From assembly GCF_007859325.1 (NCBI RefSeq), contig NZ_VOHK01000004.1, positions 248,001 to 312,000 on the forward strand: a DNA stretch of 64,000 nucleotides, given 5' to 3'. Every line of letters starts with the position of its first letter. Positions within the stretch are counted from its first letter, which is position 1. A program made the position numbers and the translations under genes. Of the stretch, positions 1 through 9,641 are shown piece by piece. The stretch comes from Luteimonas marina (lineage in GTDB: Bacteria; Pseudomonadota; Gammaproteobacteria; Xanthomonadales; Xanthomonadaceae). The notes under the pieces were generated by a model that saw only the letters and a program-made list of their open reading frames with translations, made no database searches and was not told the DNA's origin.

Positions 1-142
1 CGGCCGGGACCCCGAAGAGGCCGACCAGCGCCATCGCGATGAAGCCCAGGATCGACAGGTTGTCGACGACCAGGCCGAAGAAGCCGTTGATGTCGCCGGG
101 GACGATCCAGCGCGGCGTGCGGTGGGTCGGGGTTTGGGTCAT
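1..142 (-). CDS. N-terminal fragment of an NCS2/AGZA-like permease (runs off left edge)
   Basis: The reading frame starts with ATG at 142 and stays open to the window edge, giving 47 residues. After a polar N-terminus the protein shows WIVPGDINGFFGLVVDN and a hydrophobic stretch. This resembles the N-terminus of putative uracil/xanthine-type (solute carrier 23-like) permeases, where a GDxxGFFGL-DNL motif precedes the first membrane helix. Only the first helix is visible, so substrate cannot be inferred. It is transcribed leftward and away from the TonB-dependent receptor gene, 103 bp to its right. Confidence 0.5.
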   Translation of the reverse strand, partial: MTQTPTHRTPRWIVPGDINGFFGLVVDNLSILGFIAMALVGLFGVPA

Positions 143-245
143 GCCTCGGGGTTCCTCGGTAAAGATGTGCTCGCCACGGCGCAAACCCCTCCCCCGCTTC
201 ACGGGGGGGAAGCTCGGAACGCATTGCGCTGGATCGGGCGGCGAC

Positions 246-2549
246 TCAGAACCGCGCGGTGAACTCGACGCCCACCGTGCGCGGCTCGTTGAGGAAGCCG
301 GTCAGGTTGTTGAAGTCGATGCCGCCGACGATGCGGGTCGTGTCGGTGATGTTGCGTCCAAACGCCGCCACCTCGTAGTCTCCGCCGTTCCAGTTGTAGC
401 CGACGCGCAGGCCGCCCTCCAGCGAGGATTTGCCGCGGAACTCGACCGATTCGTACAGGAAGAAGTTGACCTCGCTGCGGTAGGCCCAGTCGGTGAACAC
501 GAAGAACTCGCCGCCGTCGCCCACCGGCACGCCCCAGCGCGCGGTCAGGTTGTGCACCCACTCCGGCGCCTGCGGCAGCGGGTTGCCGTCGATCAGGTAC
601 AGCCCGGTCGGATCGCCGGTTTCCGGATCAAGCACGGCCGGATCGGTGACCGTGCAGCCGCCGCCGCAGCCCGGCACCGCGAGGTTGCGATCCTTGATCT
701 GCGTATCGTTGTAGCTGCTGCCGAGCGTCACCAGCAGGCTGTCGGTGACATAGGCCTCCAGGTCCAGTTCGAAGCCCTGGCCCCGACTCTTGTCGGCGTT
801 GAGCAGGGTGGCGATGTTGCTGCCGCCGCCGACCGCGATAATCTGCTGGTCGTCGACGTCGTAGCGGAACACGTTGAAGCCGATGCGCGCGCGCCGGTCC
901 CACAGGTCGGCCTTGATGCCGGCCTCGAAGGACACGACCTCCTCGGAATCGGCCGTGGACACGCCGCCGTTCGGCGCGTCCGGCGAGGCGAACGCGAGGC
1001 GGCCCTGGATCGACGGCGCGCGGAAGCCCTTGGCCACGCGCGCATAAAGGTTCACGTCGTCGTTCAGCGCAAACACGCCGCTCAGGTCCCAGCTGACGTC
1101 GCTGGCGTCGGTCTCGACCCGGTACGGTCCGCCGACCGGCGCGCCGAACGGCACCGCCTGGACCACGCTGGCCGAGAAGTCCTTCTTGTCCTTCGTATAT
1201 CGCAGGCCGCCGCGCAGGGTGAAGCGCTCGGTGAGGTCGTAGTCGCCGGACGCGAACACCGCCCAGGCCTTGTTGCGCTGGGTCTGCACGGCGAGGCCGG
1301 TCTGCGGGTTCCCGGGCGCGAGCGAGTCGTAGTTGAAACTGTCGATCGAGATGTCCTCGTCGAACCAGAACACGCCGGCCTGCCACTCGAAGGCGCCGCC
1401 GTAGTCGGACTCGATGCGGAACTCCTGCGTGACCTGGCGGTGGTCCGGCAGGCCGTCGGCGGATTCCGAGGCGAACGGGATGAAGCCCGGACCATAGTTG
1501 CCCTCGCCGAGGAACGCCGCGCCGAAACCGCCGTCGATGTCGCCGCGGTTGAGCGACTCGGCGGTCTCGTAGCCGGTGATGGAATGCAGGTTGTGCTCAC
1601 CAAGGTCCCAGCGCAGGCGCGCGCTGCCGCCCCAGGTGTCCAACTCGGAGAAGTTGACGCCGTCCACCGACACCCGGTCGCGGTCGAATCCCGGCACCGG
1701 ATCGTTGCTGCCCGGCTGGATGATGTTCGCGCGGAACAGCCGCGCGGTGCCGTTGAGGTGGCGCTTGTGCAGGTTGAACAGGCCCTCGAAGGCCTCGCCC
1801 TCGTACAGGAATTGCACGCGCGCAGCGGACTCGTCGTAGCCCTCGAAACCGTCGTTCGGTGCACCGGCCAGGGTGTTGTCGACCGAATCCTCGCGTCGCT
1901 GGTACAGCGCCGACACGCGCGCGGACCAGCGGTCTGTCAGCGGCGCGCCGTAGGCGCTTTCGACGTTCCACATGCCGTCGCTGCCGGCCGCGACGCGCGC
2001 ATAGCCATTCGCGTCCTGCGACGGCTTCGCCGACTCGAACTTGACCACGCCCGCGGGCGTGTTGCGGCCGAACAGCGTGCCCTGCGGCCCGCGCAGCACC
2101 TCGATGCGCTCCAGGTCGAACACCGGGAAGCCCTTCAGCAGCGGGCTTTCCTGCACCACCTCGTCGTACAGCAGCGAAACTGGCTGCGAGGCGTTGAGGT
2201 CGAAGTCGGTATTGCCCAGCCCGCGGACGTAGAAGCGCGGGAACGCACGGCCATAGGACGATTCGATGTTGAGGCTGGGCACGCGGCCGGACAGGAAGCG
2301 CACGTCGCCGCCGCCGGAGGCGAACACATCGAGTTTCTCGCCCGACAGCGTGCTGATCGAGACCGGCACGTCCTGGATGTTCTCCACGCGCCGCTGCGCC
2401 GTGACCTCGAGCCGGTCGAGCGTGACTGCGGGATCGCCCGCCGCGGGCGCGACCTCCTGCGCAAGCGCCGTGGTGGACAGGGCGGCGAGCGCGGCGGCGA
2501 GCGCCGAAACGCGCAGGGCGCGGGAGGGGCGAGGCGGGGCCTTCGTCAT
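246..2549 (-). CDS. TonB-dependent outer-membrane receptor
   Basis: This 767-residue protein has a Sec signal peptide (about 1-30, ending ALA|Q). A short TonB-box-like segment follows (LDRLEVTAQRR, about 44-54), then a plug domain (about 55-170) with the usual LRGPQGTLFGRNTPAG signature. A long beta-barrel ends in an aromatic residue (EFTARF). The family imports ligands such as siderophores, vitamins or glycans across the outer membrane with TonB-ExbBD energy. The ligand cannot be read from the sequence and no siderophore or glycan-degradation genes adjoin. Length is normal. The ATG at 2549 is followed directly by the signal peptide. Confidence 0.9.
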   Translation of the reverse strand: MTKAPPRPSRALRVSALAAALAALSTTALAQEVAPAAGDPAVTLDRLEVTAQRRVENIQDVPVSISTLSGEKLDVFASGGGDVRFLSGRVPSLNIESSYGRAFPRFYVRGLGNTDFDLNASQPVSLLYDEVVQESPLLKGFPVFDLERIEVLRGPQGTLFGRNTPAGVVKFESAKPSQDANGYARVAAGSDGMWNVESAYGAPLTDRWSARVSALYQRREDSVDNTLAGAPNDGFEGYDESAARVQFLYEGEAFEGLFNLHKRHLNGTARLFRANIIQPGSNDPVPGFDRDRVSVDGVNFSELDTWGGSARLRWDLGEHNLHSITGYETAESLNRGDIDGGFGAAFLGEGNYGPGFIPFASESADGLPDHRQVTQEFRIESDYGGAFEWQAGVFWFDEDISIDSFNYDSLAPGNPQTGLAVQTQRNKAWAVFASGDYDLTERFTLRGGLRYTKDKKDFSASVVQAVPFGAPVGGPYRVETDASDVSWDLSGVFALNDDVNLYARVAKGFRAPSIQGRLAFASPDAPNGGVSTADSEEVVSFEAGIKADLWDRRARIGFNVFRYDVDDQQIIAVGGGSNIATLLNADKSRGQGFELDLEAYVTDSLLVTLGSSYNDTQIKDRNLAVPGCGGGCTVTDPAVLDPETGDPTGLYLIDGNPLPQAPEWVHNLTARWGVPVGDGGEFFVFTDWAYRSEVNFFLYESVEFRGKSSLEGGLRVGYNWNGGDYEVAAFGRNITDTTRIVGGIDFNNLTGFLNEPRTVGVEFTARF

Positions 2550-2821
2550 GGCGGGGAATCCTGGCTGTGTTGGGGGGACGCCGCCGGATTATTGCGCCGG
2601 CGACGCGATGTTTGCACTTGTCGCGCCTGTTGAACCCGTCGTCCCGCCCTGGAACCAGTTCACGATCTCCGGATCGAACGTCATCCCGGCGCGGCGCTTC
2701 GCAGCAGCCGAACGGGTTCTGCATGGCGAGCTACAAAGACCAACCGCAAGTTCGATCCCGGCTTTCGCCGGGATGACGGCCTCGGTGGAGTCCGCCTGTA
2801 CCGAAGGCCCTGGACAGGCCC
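2550..2821. other. Intergenic region with palindromic repeat remnants
   Basis: This is a 272-bp gap between the receptor start and the lipoprotein stop. It holds a possible -10 (AATAAT, minus strand, 2588-2593) about 40 bp upstream of the receptor ATG, without a convincing -35. It also holds arms of a GTCATCCCGGC...GCCGGGATGAC palindrome (about 2679-2776), a family seen elsewhere in the window. No gene is visible. Confidence 0.5.
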
Positions 2822-3307
2822 TCAGAACGACACTTCCACCGCCTGCCGCGACCACAGCACCGACTGGTGCCCGGTGGCCTGCTTCCACGCCAGCCGGATC
2901 GTTTCGATGTCGGCGCGGCGCTGCGGCGTGTCCTCGTGCAGGATCACCAGCACCTTCGAATCCAGGCGCTCGGGTTCGGCATTGCCGCGGAACAGCCACT
3001 GGCCGTAGGCATCGAACACGGTCAGGCCGTCGGGGAAGCGGGCCGTGACCTCGCGATCGAGGAAGTCGCGCCAGCGCGCCTCGTCGATGCGCCCGGGATC
3101 GGCCGCCTCGCCATCGCGACCGACGCCGAAGTAGAGCTCGCTGCGCACCCAGCCCGATGCCTGCGCCGGTCGCGCGGCATCGCCGTGCAGCGCGGCCGTC
3201 GCGGTGGGCGCCGTCGCGCGTTCGGCGCCGGGGCTGGCGCAGCCGGCAAGCAGGAGGAGCGTCGCGGCAAGCGCGGCGCGCACGGATGGAGAACGATGCG
3301 CTGGCAT
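2822..3307 (-). CDS. DUF3574-type small lipoprotein
   Basis: This predicted 161-residue protein starts at MPAHRSP. It has a hydrophobic signal and a clear lipobox (LLLAGC, Cys about residue 20), so it is probably an acylated envelope protein. The rest (WVRSELYFGVGR, FDAYGQW, VLVILHEDTPQR, IRLAWKQATGHQSVLW) matches my memory of the DUF3574 family, which has no known function. An upstream in-frame ATG (MAPSIKICRM) exists, but the signal sequence fits the 3307 start better. It follows pgeF on the same strand after a 196-bp gap. Confidence 0.7.
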   Translation of the reverse strand: MPAHRSPSVRAALAATLLLLAGCASPGAERATAPTATAALHGDAARPAQASGWVRSELYFGVGRDGEAADPGRIDEARWRDFLDREVTARFPDGLTVFDAYGQWLFRGNAEPERLDSKVLVILHEDTPQRRADIETIRLAWKQATGHQSVLWSRQAVEVSF

Positions 3308-3503
3308 GCGGCAAATCTTGATCGAAGGCGCCATGTCGCGAAATAACCTTTGGCGATATGTAGATGGAAACCTCGCATGGCGCGCGATGCGCCACCCCGG
3401 TTCGTGGACGAAAACTTGTCGATCCAGTCCGCATGCGCAGGAGCGGCCCCGGCCGCGGCCGGGCGTTCGACGGACGCGGGCAGACGACCAAAGCCTGAAG
3501 GCG

Positions 3504-4262
3504 CTACAGGGAATCGATCCAGGCGATCGTCGCGATGCGTCCGCTGCGGCCATCGCGGCGGTGCGAGAAGAAGCGCGCGGGATCGGACATCGTGCACAGG
3601 TCGCCGCCGTGGACGTCCGCCGCGGCCATGCCCGCGGCAACCAGCCGCCTGCGCGCGAGCGCCGGCAGGTCGGTAAGCCAGTGTCCTTCGCGCGTGGGCG
3701 CGAAGGCGGATGCAGCGCCGGCATCGGGCGAGACGAACGCGTCGAACACGTTCCTGCCCACCTCGTAGCGCGCGGGACCGGCGCAGGGGCCGATCCAGGC
3801 GACCACGCCGGCCGGCGGCGTGCGCATGGCCGCGAGCGCGGCTTCCAGCATGCCCCTGGACAGGCCGGGCCAGCCGGCGTGGGCGGCGGCGATCTCGCTG
3901 CCGTCCTTTGCGGCGAAGACGACCGGCAGGCAGTCGGCAGTGAGGATGGCGAGGACGATGCCGGCGGTGGAGGTCACGGAGGCATCTGCCTCCGGCTCGC
4001 CTCCGCCGTCCGCATCGAACCGAACCACCTCCTCCCCATGCACCTGCCTCAACCAGCGCGGCACCGACGGCAGCGCGAACCGCTCCACCAGCTCCGCGCG
4101 ATTGCGCATGACGGTTGCGGGATCGTCCCCCTCCGCCCCGCGGAAATTCCCGAGATTGAAGGTATCGAACGGCGCCGCCGAAGCCCCCGCCCCGCGTCGC
4201 AGCGTGGTGAACGCACGCACGTTCACCGGAAACGGCGCGGTGGCCTCGACGCACGGATTCAT
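3504..4262 (-). CDS. pgeF: Peptidoglycan editing factor PgeF (YfiH/laccase-domain family)
   Basis: This 252-residue protein of the Cu-oxidase_4 (YfiH) family shows the three metal-site motifs: RQVHGEEV (His), LTADCLPV (Cys) and [12 protein letters not shown] (His). In E. coli the homologue removes wrongly incorporated amino acids from peptidoglycan precursors. Some homologues act on polyphenols or purine nucleosides, so the exact substrate is inference. Its ATG overlaps the rluD stop by 4 bp (ATGA), and rluD-pgeF is a conserved proteobacterial gene pair. Confidence 0.88.
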   Translation of the reverse strand: MNPCVEATAPFPVNVRAFTTLRRGAGASAAPFDTFNLGNFRGAEGDDPATVMRNRAELVERFALPSVPRWLRQVHGEEVVRFDADGGGEPEADASVTSTAGIVLAILTADCLPVVFAAKDGSEIAAAHAGWPGLSRGMLEAALAAMRTPPAGVVAWIGPCAGPARYEVGRNVFDAFVSPDAGAASAFAPTREGHWLTDLPALARRRLVAAGMAAADVHGGDLCTMSDPARFFSHRRDGRSGRIATIAWIDSL

Positions 4263-5260
4263 CTGCGACGCGATCCGTCACCCGCTTCAGCATGCGCACG
4301 CGCGTCCTCGCGCAGCGCCGCCAGCAGCGCGAGCATGTCCGCGGGCACCGGCGCGCTGCAGCGAACCACTTCGCCGCTCGACGGATGCGCGAACTCCAGC
4401 GTCTGCGCATGCAGCGCCTGCCGCCTGAAGCCACGCAGCACCGCGACCAGTTCGTCAGACGCGCCCTTGGGCAACCTCAGCGGCCCGCCGTACAGCGGAT
4501 CGCCGAGGATCGGATGCTTCAGGTGCGCCATGTGCACGCGGATCTGGTGCGTGCGCCCGGTTTCCAGCCGGCATTCGAGCGCGGTATGCGCGCGGAAGCG
4601 CTCGTGCAGCCGGTAGTGCGTCACCGCGTCGCGACCGTCCTCGCGCACCGTCATCTTCACCCGGTCGCGCGGATGGCGGTCGATCGGCGCGTCCGCGGTC
4701 CCGCCCGAGACCAGCGCGCCGACCACCACCGCCAGGTACTGCCGATGCACCTCGCGCGCGGACAGTTGCTCGACCAGCGCGGTCTGCGCCTGCAGCGTGC
4801 GCGCGACCACCATGACGCCCGAGGTGTCCTTGTCCAGCCGGTGCACGATGCCCGCGCGCGGCAGCGCCGCCAGCGCGGGATCGCGATGCAGCAACGCATT
4901 GACCAGGGTGCCGTCGGCATTGCCCGCGCCGGGGTGCACCACCAGCCCCGCGGGCTTGTCGATCACCAGCACGTCCGCGTCCTCGTGCAACACCTGCAGC
5001 GGGATGTCCTGCGCGATCGCGTCGGTCTCCACTTCCAGGCGCGCGGCCAGGCGCACCTGCTCGCCGCCGCGGACCGGGTCGCGCGGGCGGACCTGGCGGC
5101 CGTCGAGCAGCACCTCGCCGCTACGGATCCACCCGGCCAGCCGCGACCTCGAGAAATCGGGGAACAGCTCGGCCAGCACCGCGTCGAAACGGCGTCCGGC
5201 TGCGGATTCGGGCACGCGGGCTTCGCGTTCGATGGCGTCGTCGGGGCTGGGCAGGGACAT
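4259..5260 (-). CDS. rluD: 23S rRNA pseudouridine synthase RluD
   Basis: This 333-residue RluA-family enzyme has an N-terminal S4 RNA-binding domain (about 20-85) and the catalytic domain with [12 protein letters not shown]. The catalytic Asp is about residue 143. Later motifs [11 protein letters not shown] and [11 protein letters not shown] are typical of the family. RluD modifies helix 69 of 23S rRNA in late large-subunit assembly. Its order, divergent from bamD and followed by pgeF, matches other gammaproteobacteria and supports RluD over RluA or RluC. The start at 5260 removes a long upstream open frame that shadows other genes. Confidence 0.9.
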   Translation of the reverse strand: MSLPSPDDAIEREARVPESAAGRRFDAVLAELFPDFSRSRLAGWIRSGEVLLDGRQVRPRDPVRGGEQVRLAARLEVETDAIAQDIPLQVLHEDADVLVIDKPAGLVVHPGAGNADGTLVNALLHRDPALAALPRAGIVHRLDKDTSGVMVVARTLQAQTALVEQLSAREVHRQYLAVVVGALVSGGTADAPIDRHPRDRVKMTVREDGRDAVTHYRLHERFRAHTALECRLETGRTHQIRVHMAHLKHPILGDPLYGGPLRLPKGASDELVAVLRGFRRQALHAQTLEFAHPSSGEVVRCSAPVPADMLALLAALREDARAHAEAGDGSRRR

Positions 5261-5303
5261 GGACGGCTGTTGTTCAGGCGGCGCGCCCGGGCGGCCGGGA
5301 CGG

Positions 5304-5312
5304 GCTGGTATT
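5304..5312 (+). promoter_or_regulatory. Extended -10 element for bamD
   Basis: TGGTATTAT matches the extended -10 form (TGn followed by TATTAT) and lies 35 bp upstream of the bamD ATG. No good -35 is seen, as is usual with extended -10 promoters. It is predicted by eye only. Confidence 0.45.
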
Positions 5313-5347
5313 ATCCGCGCTTCGTGCCTTGCCTGCCCCCGGTGCCC

Positions 5348-6211
5348 ATGACCGCCCGATTGTCTCCGTTCCACCGCGCCGTCCTGCTGCTGCTCGTGAT
5401 CGTCCTGGCGACCCCCGGCTGCGCGCGGATCAAGGGCGTTTTCAAGGACAAGGACGAAAACGAGGGCGTGCCCGTCGAGGAACTGTACGACAAGGGCCTG
5501 TCGCAGATGCACAGCGGCAACTGGAGCGGCGCGGCCGTCACCTACCGCCGCCTGCTCGCGCAGTACCCATACGGCCCCTACACCGAACAGGCGCTGATGG
5601 AATCCGCATTCGCCCAGTACAAGATGGGCAACAACGAGGAGGCGATCTCGACGATCGACCGCTTCCTGCGCACCTATCCCACGCACAGGAACACGCCCTA
5701 CATGTACTACCTGCGCGGGCTGGTGAACTCCAACCGCGACACGGTATTCCTGCAGCGCGTGTGGAAGCTCGACGCCAGCCGGCGCGACCTGGCCACGCCC
5801 AACCAGGCATTCGCCGACTTCAATACCCTCGTCGACCGCTATCCGAACAGCCGCTACGCCGCCGACGCGCGCCAGCGCATGGTCGCGCTGCGCAACATGT
5901 TCGCGCGCCACGAGATCGAGGTGGCGCTGTACTACATGCGCCGCGACGCCTGGGTCGCCGCCGCGGACCGCGCCACCTACCTGCTCGAGACCTACCCGCA
6001 GAGCGAGTTCCAGAACGACGCGGTCGCCGTGCTCGCCGGCGCCTACACCGAACTGGGCAACGAGACGCTGGCCGCGGACGCCAGGCGCGTGCTGCAGCAG
6101 AACGAACCGGGCCACCCGTATCTGGCGGGCGACTGGCCCAACTACCCCTGGAACATCCGCAAGCTCAATCCGTTCGCGGGCGAGAAGTCGGCGATCGACA
6201 ACGACGACTGA
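5348..6211 (+). CDS. bamD: Outer-membrane assembly lipoprotein BamD
   Basis: This 287-residue lipoprotein has a hydrophobic signal ending in ATPGC, with the Cys at about 25. The lipobox is slightly atypical (Thr at -3). TPR-like repeats follow ([48 protein letters not shown]). BamD is the essential lipoprotein of the BAM complex that folds beta-barrel proteins into the outer membrane. In this window its clients would include the TonB receptor, the GspD secretin and the autotransporter. The gene is divergent from rluD, the conserved arrangement. Several long frames on this strand shadow other genes, but only this segment is coding-like. Confidence 0.93.
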   Translation: MTARLSPFHRAVLLLLVIVLATPGCARIKGVFKDKDENEGVPVEELYDKGLSQMHSGNWSGAAVTYRRLLAQYPYGPYTEQALMESAFAQYKMGNNEEAISTIDRFLRTYPTHRNTPYMYYLRGLVNSNRDTVFLQRVWKLDASRRDLATPNQAFADFNTLVDRYPNSRYAADARQRMVALRNMFARHEIEVALYYMRRDAWVAAADRATYLLETYPQSEFQNDAVAVLAGAYTELGNETLAADARRVLQQNEPGHPYLAGDWPNYPWNIRKLNPFAGEKSAIDNDD

Positions 6212-6239
6212 GCGCGCCGGTCCGGCGCAGTCCCGCAAG

Positions 6240-6266
6240 ACGCCGCCTTCGGGCGGCGTTTGCGTT
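6240..6266 (+). terminator. Intrinsic terminator-like hairpin after bamD
   Basis: ACGCCGCC and GGCGGCGT form an 8-bp GC stem with a TTCG tetraloop, followed by a T-rich stretch (TTTGCGTTT). It begins about 29 bp after the bamD stop. The tract is interrupted, so efficiency is uncertain. Confidence 0.65.
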
Positions 6267-6348
6267 TGGGTCCCGGCTTTCCGGTGGGGTCCCGTGGGGG
6301 CCACCGAAGCCCGGCCACCCACGTCCCCCGAAGCCGATCCGGAGCGAT

Positions 6349-7257
6349 CTATTCGACCGCCGCCTCCCAGTCGAATCCCGTCATCCGCGCCAGCCGCTCC
6401 GGCGCCATGACCTCGACATGCGGCTGCCCGCCGATGATCCAGGTCGGATAGCCGCCGATGCCCGCGCTGATGCACTCGAAGGCCAGGCCACCGTTGCGCC
6501 CGTTCGGCGAACATTCCACGTACGGCAGGCGCCTGGAGGCCGCGCCGAACAGCCGCTTCTGCTCGGTGCAGTTCGCGCACCACGACGCGCCGTAGAACTT
6601 CACGCCCGACTGCTCCAGGTGCACCGCCAGCGCGCGCAGCCGCGGATCCTCGCGCCGCTCCAGCAGGCCCATCGCCGACATCTGCAGCGCGACCAGCAGA
6701 CCCAGCGCCAGCAGCCCGTTGCCCAGCAGCCATGTCGGCCAGCGGCCACCGGGGGCAGCGTCGGGCCGCGTCGCATGCACGAGCAGGAAGATCGCCGTCA
6801 TCACCGCCAGCGACATCAGGCACCAGACGCACGCCGCCTGCAGCGCGACCAGCCCGGCGATGGTGAGGTAGGCGCTGATCGCCAGCCCCAGGAACGAGAG
6901 CCGCCACAGGCGCCGCCAGCGGACAAGCCGCGGCGCCGGACGCCAGGCCGTCCAGGCCAGCGCGGCGTACAGCAAGAACCCCCACGCCGCGATCGGCAGG
7001 CCGAGGAAGCGCGACCAGCGACTGCCCTGCACCACGTCGCAGCCGGAGCCTTCCGTGCAGAACGCCGCGCTGCCGCTGTTCCACGCGACCCAGGTGAGGT
7101 AGGCGGTGAGCAGCAGGCCGACCACGGTGAGGAGGCGCAGCGCGAGATCCGGCTTCGATGCGGCTGCCTTCGCAACGCCGGCTGCCGGCCTTTGCGCCGT
7201 GTCGCCCTGCCCCGCGTGCGCGGGTTTGTGTCGCCTGTTCCTCGATTTCCTGGCCAT
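6349..7257 (-). CDS. VKOR-family membrane oxidoreductase fused to a thioredoxin-like domain
   Basis: This 302-residue protein has an N-terminal basic tail, then a VKOR-type membrane domain. That domain carries the paired loop cysteines (FCTEGSGC) and the redox CxxC on a later helix (ACVWCL). The C-terminal periplasmic thioredoxin-like domain has CANC in [12 protein letters not shown]. Bacterial VKOR-Trx fusions reoxidise periplasmic disulfide-forming proteins using quinones, a DsbB-like role, and homologues occur in cyanobacteria, actinobacteria and some proteobacteria. A DsbC-type isomerase lies elsewhere in the window. An alternative start at 7296 only adds a hydrophilic extension. Confidence 0.8.
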   Translation of the reverse strand: MARKSRNRRHKPAHAGQGDTAQRPAAGVAKAAASKPDLALRLLTVVGLLLTAYLTWVAWNSGSAAFCTEGSGCDVVQGSRWSRFLGLPIAAWGFLLYAALAWTAWRPAPRLVRWRRLWRLSFLGLAISAYLTIAGLVALQAACVWCLMSLAVMTAIFLLVHATRPDAAPGGRWPTWLLGNGLLALGLLVALQMSAMGLLERREDPRLRALAVHLEQSGVKFYGASWCANCTEQKRLFGAASRRLPYVECSPNGRNGGLAFECISAGIGGYPTWIIGGQPHVEVMAPERLARMTGFDWEAAVE

Positions 7258-7359
7258 GCGGTCGTCGTTTGCCGTGGATGCGGTTCGGATCCGCATTATG
7301 CCGCTGCGATCCAGGCGACGGTTCGGGCGGCATGTGCTGCCGCCCCTGCCCCGGCCCGG

Positions 7360-8997
7360 CTACGCCTGGTAGCGGTTGCTGATCGGATAGCGCCGCTCAC
7401 GCCCGAACGCGCGTCGCGACACCTTCGGCCCCGGCGCCGCCTGGTGGCGCTTCCATTCGCTGATGCGCACCAGCCGCAGCACCCGGTCGACCGTGGCCGC
7501 GTCGAAGCCGGCCGAGACGATCTCGTCGCGCGACTGCTCCAGGTCCACGTAGCGCCGCAGGATCCCGTCGAGCACGTCGTACGGCGGCAGCGAATCCTGG
7601 TCGAGCTGGTTCTCGCGCAATTCCGCCGAAGGCGGCCGCGCGATCACCGCCGGCGGGATCACCGGCGCGCCGCCGACGGTGTTGCGCCACTTCGCCAGAC
7701 CGAACACCTCGGTCTTGTACAGGTCCTTGATCGGCGCGTATCCCCCGCACATGTCGCCGTAGATCGTCGCGTAGCCGACCGCGTACTCGCTCTTGTTGCC
7801 CGTGGTCAGCAGCAGCCCGCCGAACTTGTTCGACAGCGCCATCAGCAGCGCGCCGCGCGTGCGCGACTGCAGGTTTTCCTCGGTGGTGTCGGGTTCGCGG
7901 CCGTCGAAGGCCTCCGCCAGCGCGTCGAGGAAGCCCTGGAACGGCTTCTCGATCGGCAGGGCCACCAGCTTCACGCCCAGCGCGTCGCACTGCTCCTGCG
8001 CGAGATCGTTCGACAGGCTTGCCGTGTAGCGCGACGGCATCCGCACCGCGGTGACGTTGCCCGCACCCAGCGCATCCACCGCCAGCGCCAGCACGATCGA
8101 CGAATCGATGCCGCCCGACAGCCCCAGCCAGACGTTCGAGAAACCGTTCTTGCCGCAGTAGTCGCGGATGCCACGCACGACCGCGCGCCACGCCAGCGCG
8201 TCCATGCTCTCGTCGCCGTCGTCCATCCACAGCACCGGCGCGAACTTGCGCGAGGCCACGTCGTAGTCCACCACCAGCCACTGGTCGGTGAACGCCGCGG
8301 CGGCCGGATGCACCGTGCCGTCGGCGTCCGCCACAACCGACGAGCCGTCGAACACCAGCGCGTCCTGTCCGCCGACCACGTTGAGGTAGGCCAGCGCCGC
8401 ACCGCTTTCCTTCGTGCGCTCGGCCAGCATCGCATCGCGCTGCGCGTGCTTGCCGCGCTCGAACGGCGAGGCATTGGGCACCAGCACCAGCTGCGCGCCC
8501 TGCGCCACGGTGTCGGCCAGCGGCTCGGCGAACCACAGGTCCTCGCAGACCAGCAGCCCCACCGGCACGCCCTTGACCTCGAACACGCAGGAGCCGCCGT
8601 CCGGATCGACGTGGAAATAGCGGCGCTCGTCGAACACGTTGTAGTTGGGCAGCTCGCGCTTGCGGTAGGTCGCCTCGACCTTGCCTTCGCGCAGCACGCT
8701 GGCCGAGTTGTAGAGGATGCTGCCCGCCGACTCCGGCCAGCCCACCACCGCGACGATGCCGGTCGCCGCCTGCGCCACCTCGCGCAGCGCCGCCTCGCAG
8801 TCGGCGAGGAACGACGGCCGCATCAGCAGGTCTTCCGGCGGATAGCCGCTGATCGCCAGCTCCGGGAACAGCACGATGTCGGCTTCGTACTCGTCGCGCG
8901 CCTGCGCAATCATCGCGGCGATGCGGTCGGCGTTCTGGCGGACCGCGCCGACCGGGAAGTCGAACTGGGCCATGGCGATGCGGAGGGTGTCGGTCAT
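7360..8997 (-). CDS. nadE: Glutamine-dependent NAD+ synthetase
   Basis: This 545-residue two-domain enzyme has an N-terminal nitrilase-type glutaminase with catalytic Glu ([15 protein letters not shown]), Lys ([14 protein letters not shown]) and Cys ([10 protein letters not shown]). The C-terminal NAD synthetase carries the ATP-binding SGGIDSS loop. It amidates nicotinate adenine dinucleotide to NAD+ with glutamine as donor. The ccdB stop codon lies only 1 bp upstream of its ATG, so nadE appears to be transcribed with the ccdAB toxin-antitoxin pair unless a promoter lies inside ccdB. pncB, another NAD-salvage gene, is about 23 kb away. Confidence 0.93.
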   Translation of the reverse strand: MTDTLRIAMAQFDFPVGAVRQNADRIAAMIAQARDEYEADIVLFPELAISGYPPEDLLMRPSFLADCEAALREVAQAATGIVAVVGWPESAGSILYNSASVLREGKVEATYRKRELPNYNVFDERRYFHVDPDGGSCVFEVKGVPVGLLVCEDLWFAEPLADTVAQGAQLVLVPNASPFERGKHAQRDAMLAERTKESGAALAYLNVVGGQDALVFDGSSVVADADGTVHPAAAAFTDQWLVVDYDVASRKFAPVLWMDDGDESMDALAWRAVVRGIRDYCGKNGFSNVWLGLSGGIDSSIVLALAVDALGAGNVTAVRMPSRYTASLSNDLAQEQCDALGVKLVALPIEKPFQGFLDALAEAFDGREPDTTEENLQSRTRGALLMALSNKFGGLLLTTGNKSEYAVGYATIYGDMCGGYAPIKDLYKTEVFGLAKWRNTVGGAPVIPPAVIARPPSAELRENQLDQDSLPPYDVLDGILRRYVDLEQSRDEIVSAGFDAATVDRVLRLVRISEWKRHQAAPGPKVSRRAFGRERRYPISNRYQA

Positions 8998-8998
8998 G

Positions 8999-9313
8999 TC
9001 AGATTCCGTGCGTCAGGAAGTCCAGCGCGCCGATGATGGCCAGGCGATCGGCGGACAGGTCCGCCACCCGCCTGCCAAGCATCTGCATCGGCACGTTGGT
9101 GATCTGTGCCGTGTCCATCACCATCTGCTTTCCGGCGACGGTCAGGGTTGGCATCAGGCTATCGACAGACGGTCCCGCGCGCTCGGGTGCGATCAAGGGG
9201 ACGACCACGCGGGATTCGGCAGTGTCGATCAAATCGCTCTGGACGTTCAACCAGCAAGGTATGAAACGCCGCGACGCCGTATCTGCATTCGAATAGACGG
9301 AGAACTGGCTCAT
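8999..9313 (-). CDS. ccdB: CcdB-type toxin (predicted DNA gyrase poison)
   Basis: This 104-residue protein matches the CcdB family across its length: MSQFSVYSN start, NVQSDLIDT, RVVVPL, the ADLS segment and a C-terminal GI. In F-plasmid CcdB the last residues (WGI) contact gyrase. Here they read THGI, closer to chromosomal CcdB variants ending TGI. The start overlaps the ccdA stop by 4 bp (ATGA), the usual translational coupling. Family function: it traps GyrA in a cleavage complex unless bound by CcdA. Activity here is untested. Confidence 0.87.
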   Translation of the reverse strand: MSQFSVYSNADTASRRFIPCWLNVQSDLIDTAESRVVVPLIAPERAGPSVDSLMPTLTVAGKQMVMDTAQITNVPMQMLGRRVADLSADRLAIIGALDFLTHGI

Positions 9314-9576
9314 GCCTTGAGCGATGCCTTGAACGCGCGCACATGATCGCCCGCAACGCCGTCGCGCGCGATGCGCTCGTTGTACGCGGCGATCGCCTCG
9401 CGGTTTTGCTCCAGCCACTTCTCGCGCTTGCGCGCCCGGACTTCCGCCTCCAGCGCACGCTCAAGCGTGGCCGACAGGTTGATGTCCAGCGCCCTGGCGT
9501 CCTCGAGCAGGCCCTGGTTGATGCTGACGTTGGTCGCACGCTTGCCGTAGCCGGCGTAGTCTTCCCGGATGCGCAT
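9310..9576 (-). CDS. ccdA: CcdA-type antitoxin
   Basis: This 88-residue protein has an N-terminal ribbon-helix-helix-like segment (KRATNVSINQGLLEDARAL, about 11-29). The C-terminal tail (KREKWLEQNREAIAAYNERI) is the CcdB-binding, protease-sensitive region in the family. The start at 9576 is chosen because GGAGG lies 8 bp upstream. An in-frame ATG at 9600 would add eight residues. The GATGCGCAT copies at its 5' end are candidate autoregulatory operators. Confidence 0.85.
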   Translation of the reverse strand: MRIREDYAGYGKRATNVSINQGLLEDARALDINLSATLERALEAEVRARKREKWLEQNREAIAAYNERIARDGVAGDHVRAFKASLKA

Positions 9577-9613
9577 GGCATGCCTCCAGATGATGCGCAT
9601 TAATGATGCGCAT
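9568..9613. promoter_or_regulatory. Candidate CcdA operator: three copies of GATGCGCAT
   Basis: The 9-mer GATGCGCAT occurs at 9568-9576 (overlapping the ccdA start), 9592-9600 and 9605-9613. Its core ATGCGCAT is palindromic. Ribbon-helix-helix antitoxins repress their own promoters through short repeated palindromes, so this cluster is a plausible operator. That role is inferred. Confidence 0.5.
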
Positions 9614-9641
9614 CGATTTCGCGCATGTCAAACCTGGTGCG

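Noticed and set aside
39..2633. Long plus-strand open frame opposite the TonB-dependent receptor
   Set aside because: Composition is typical of the antisense of a high-GC gene. No start context or motif is present, and the minus-strand receptor is complete with signal peptide and C-terminal aromatic.
5329..9036. 1235-codon plus-strand frame overlapping bamD, the VKOR gene and nadE
   Set aside because: Frame-shifted read of bamD followed by the antisense of the VKOR gene and nadE. Arg/His-rich without domains.
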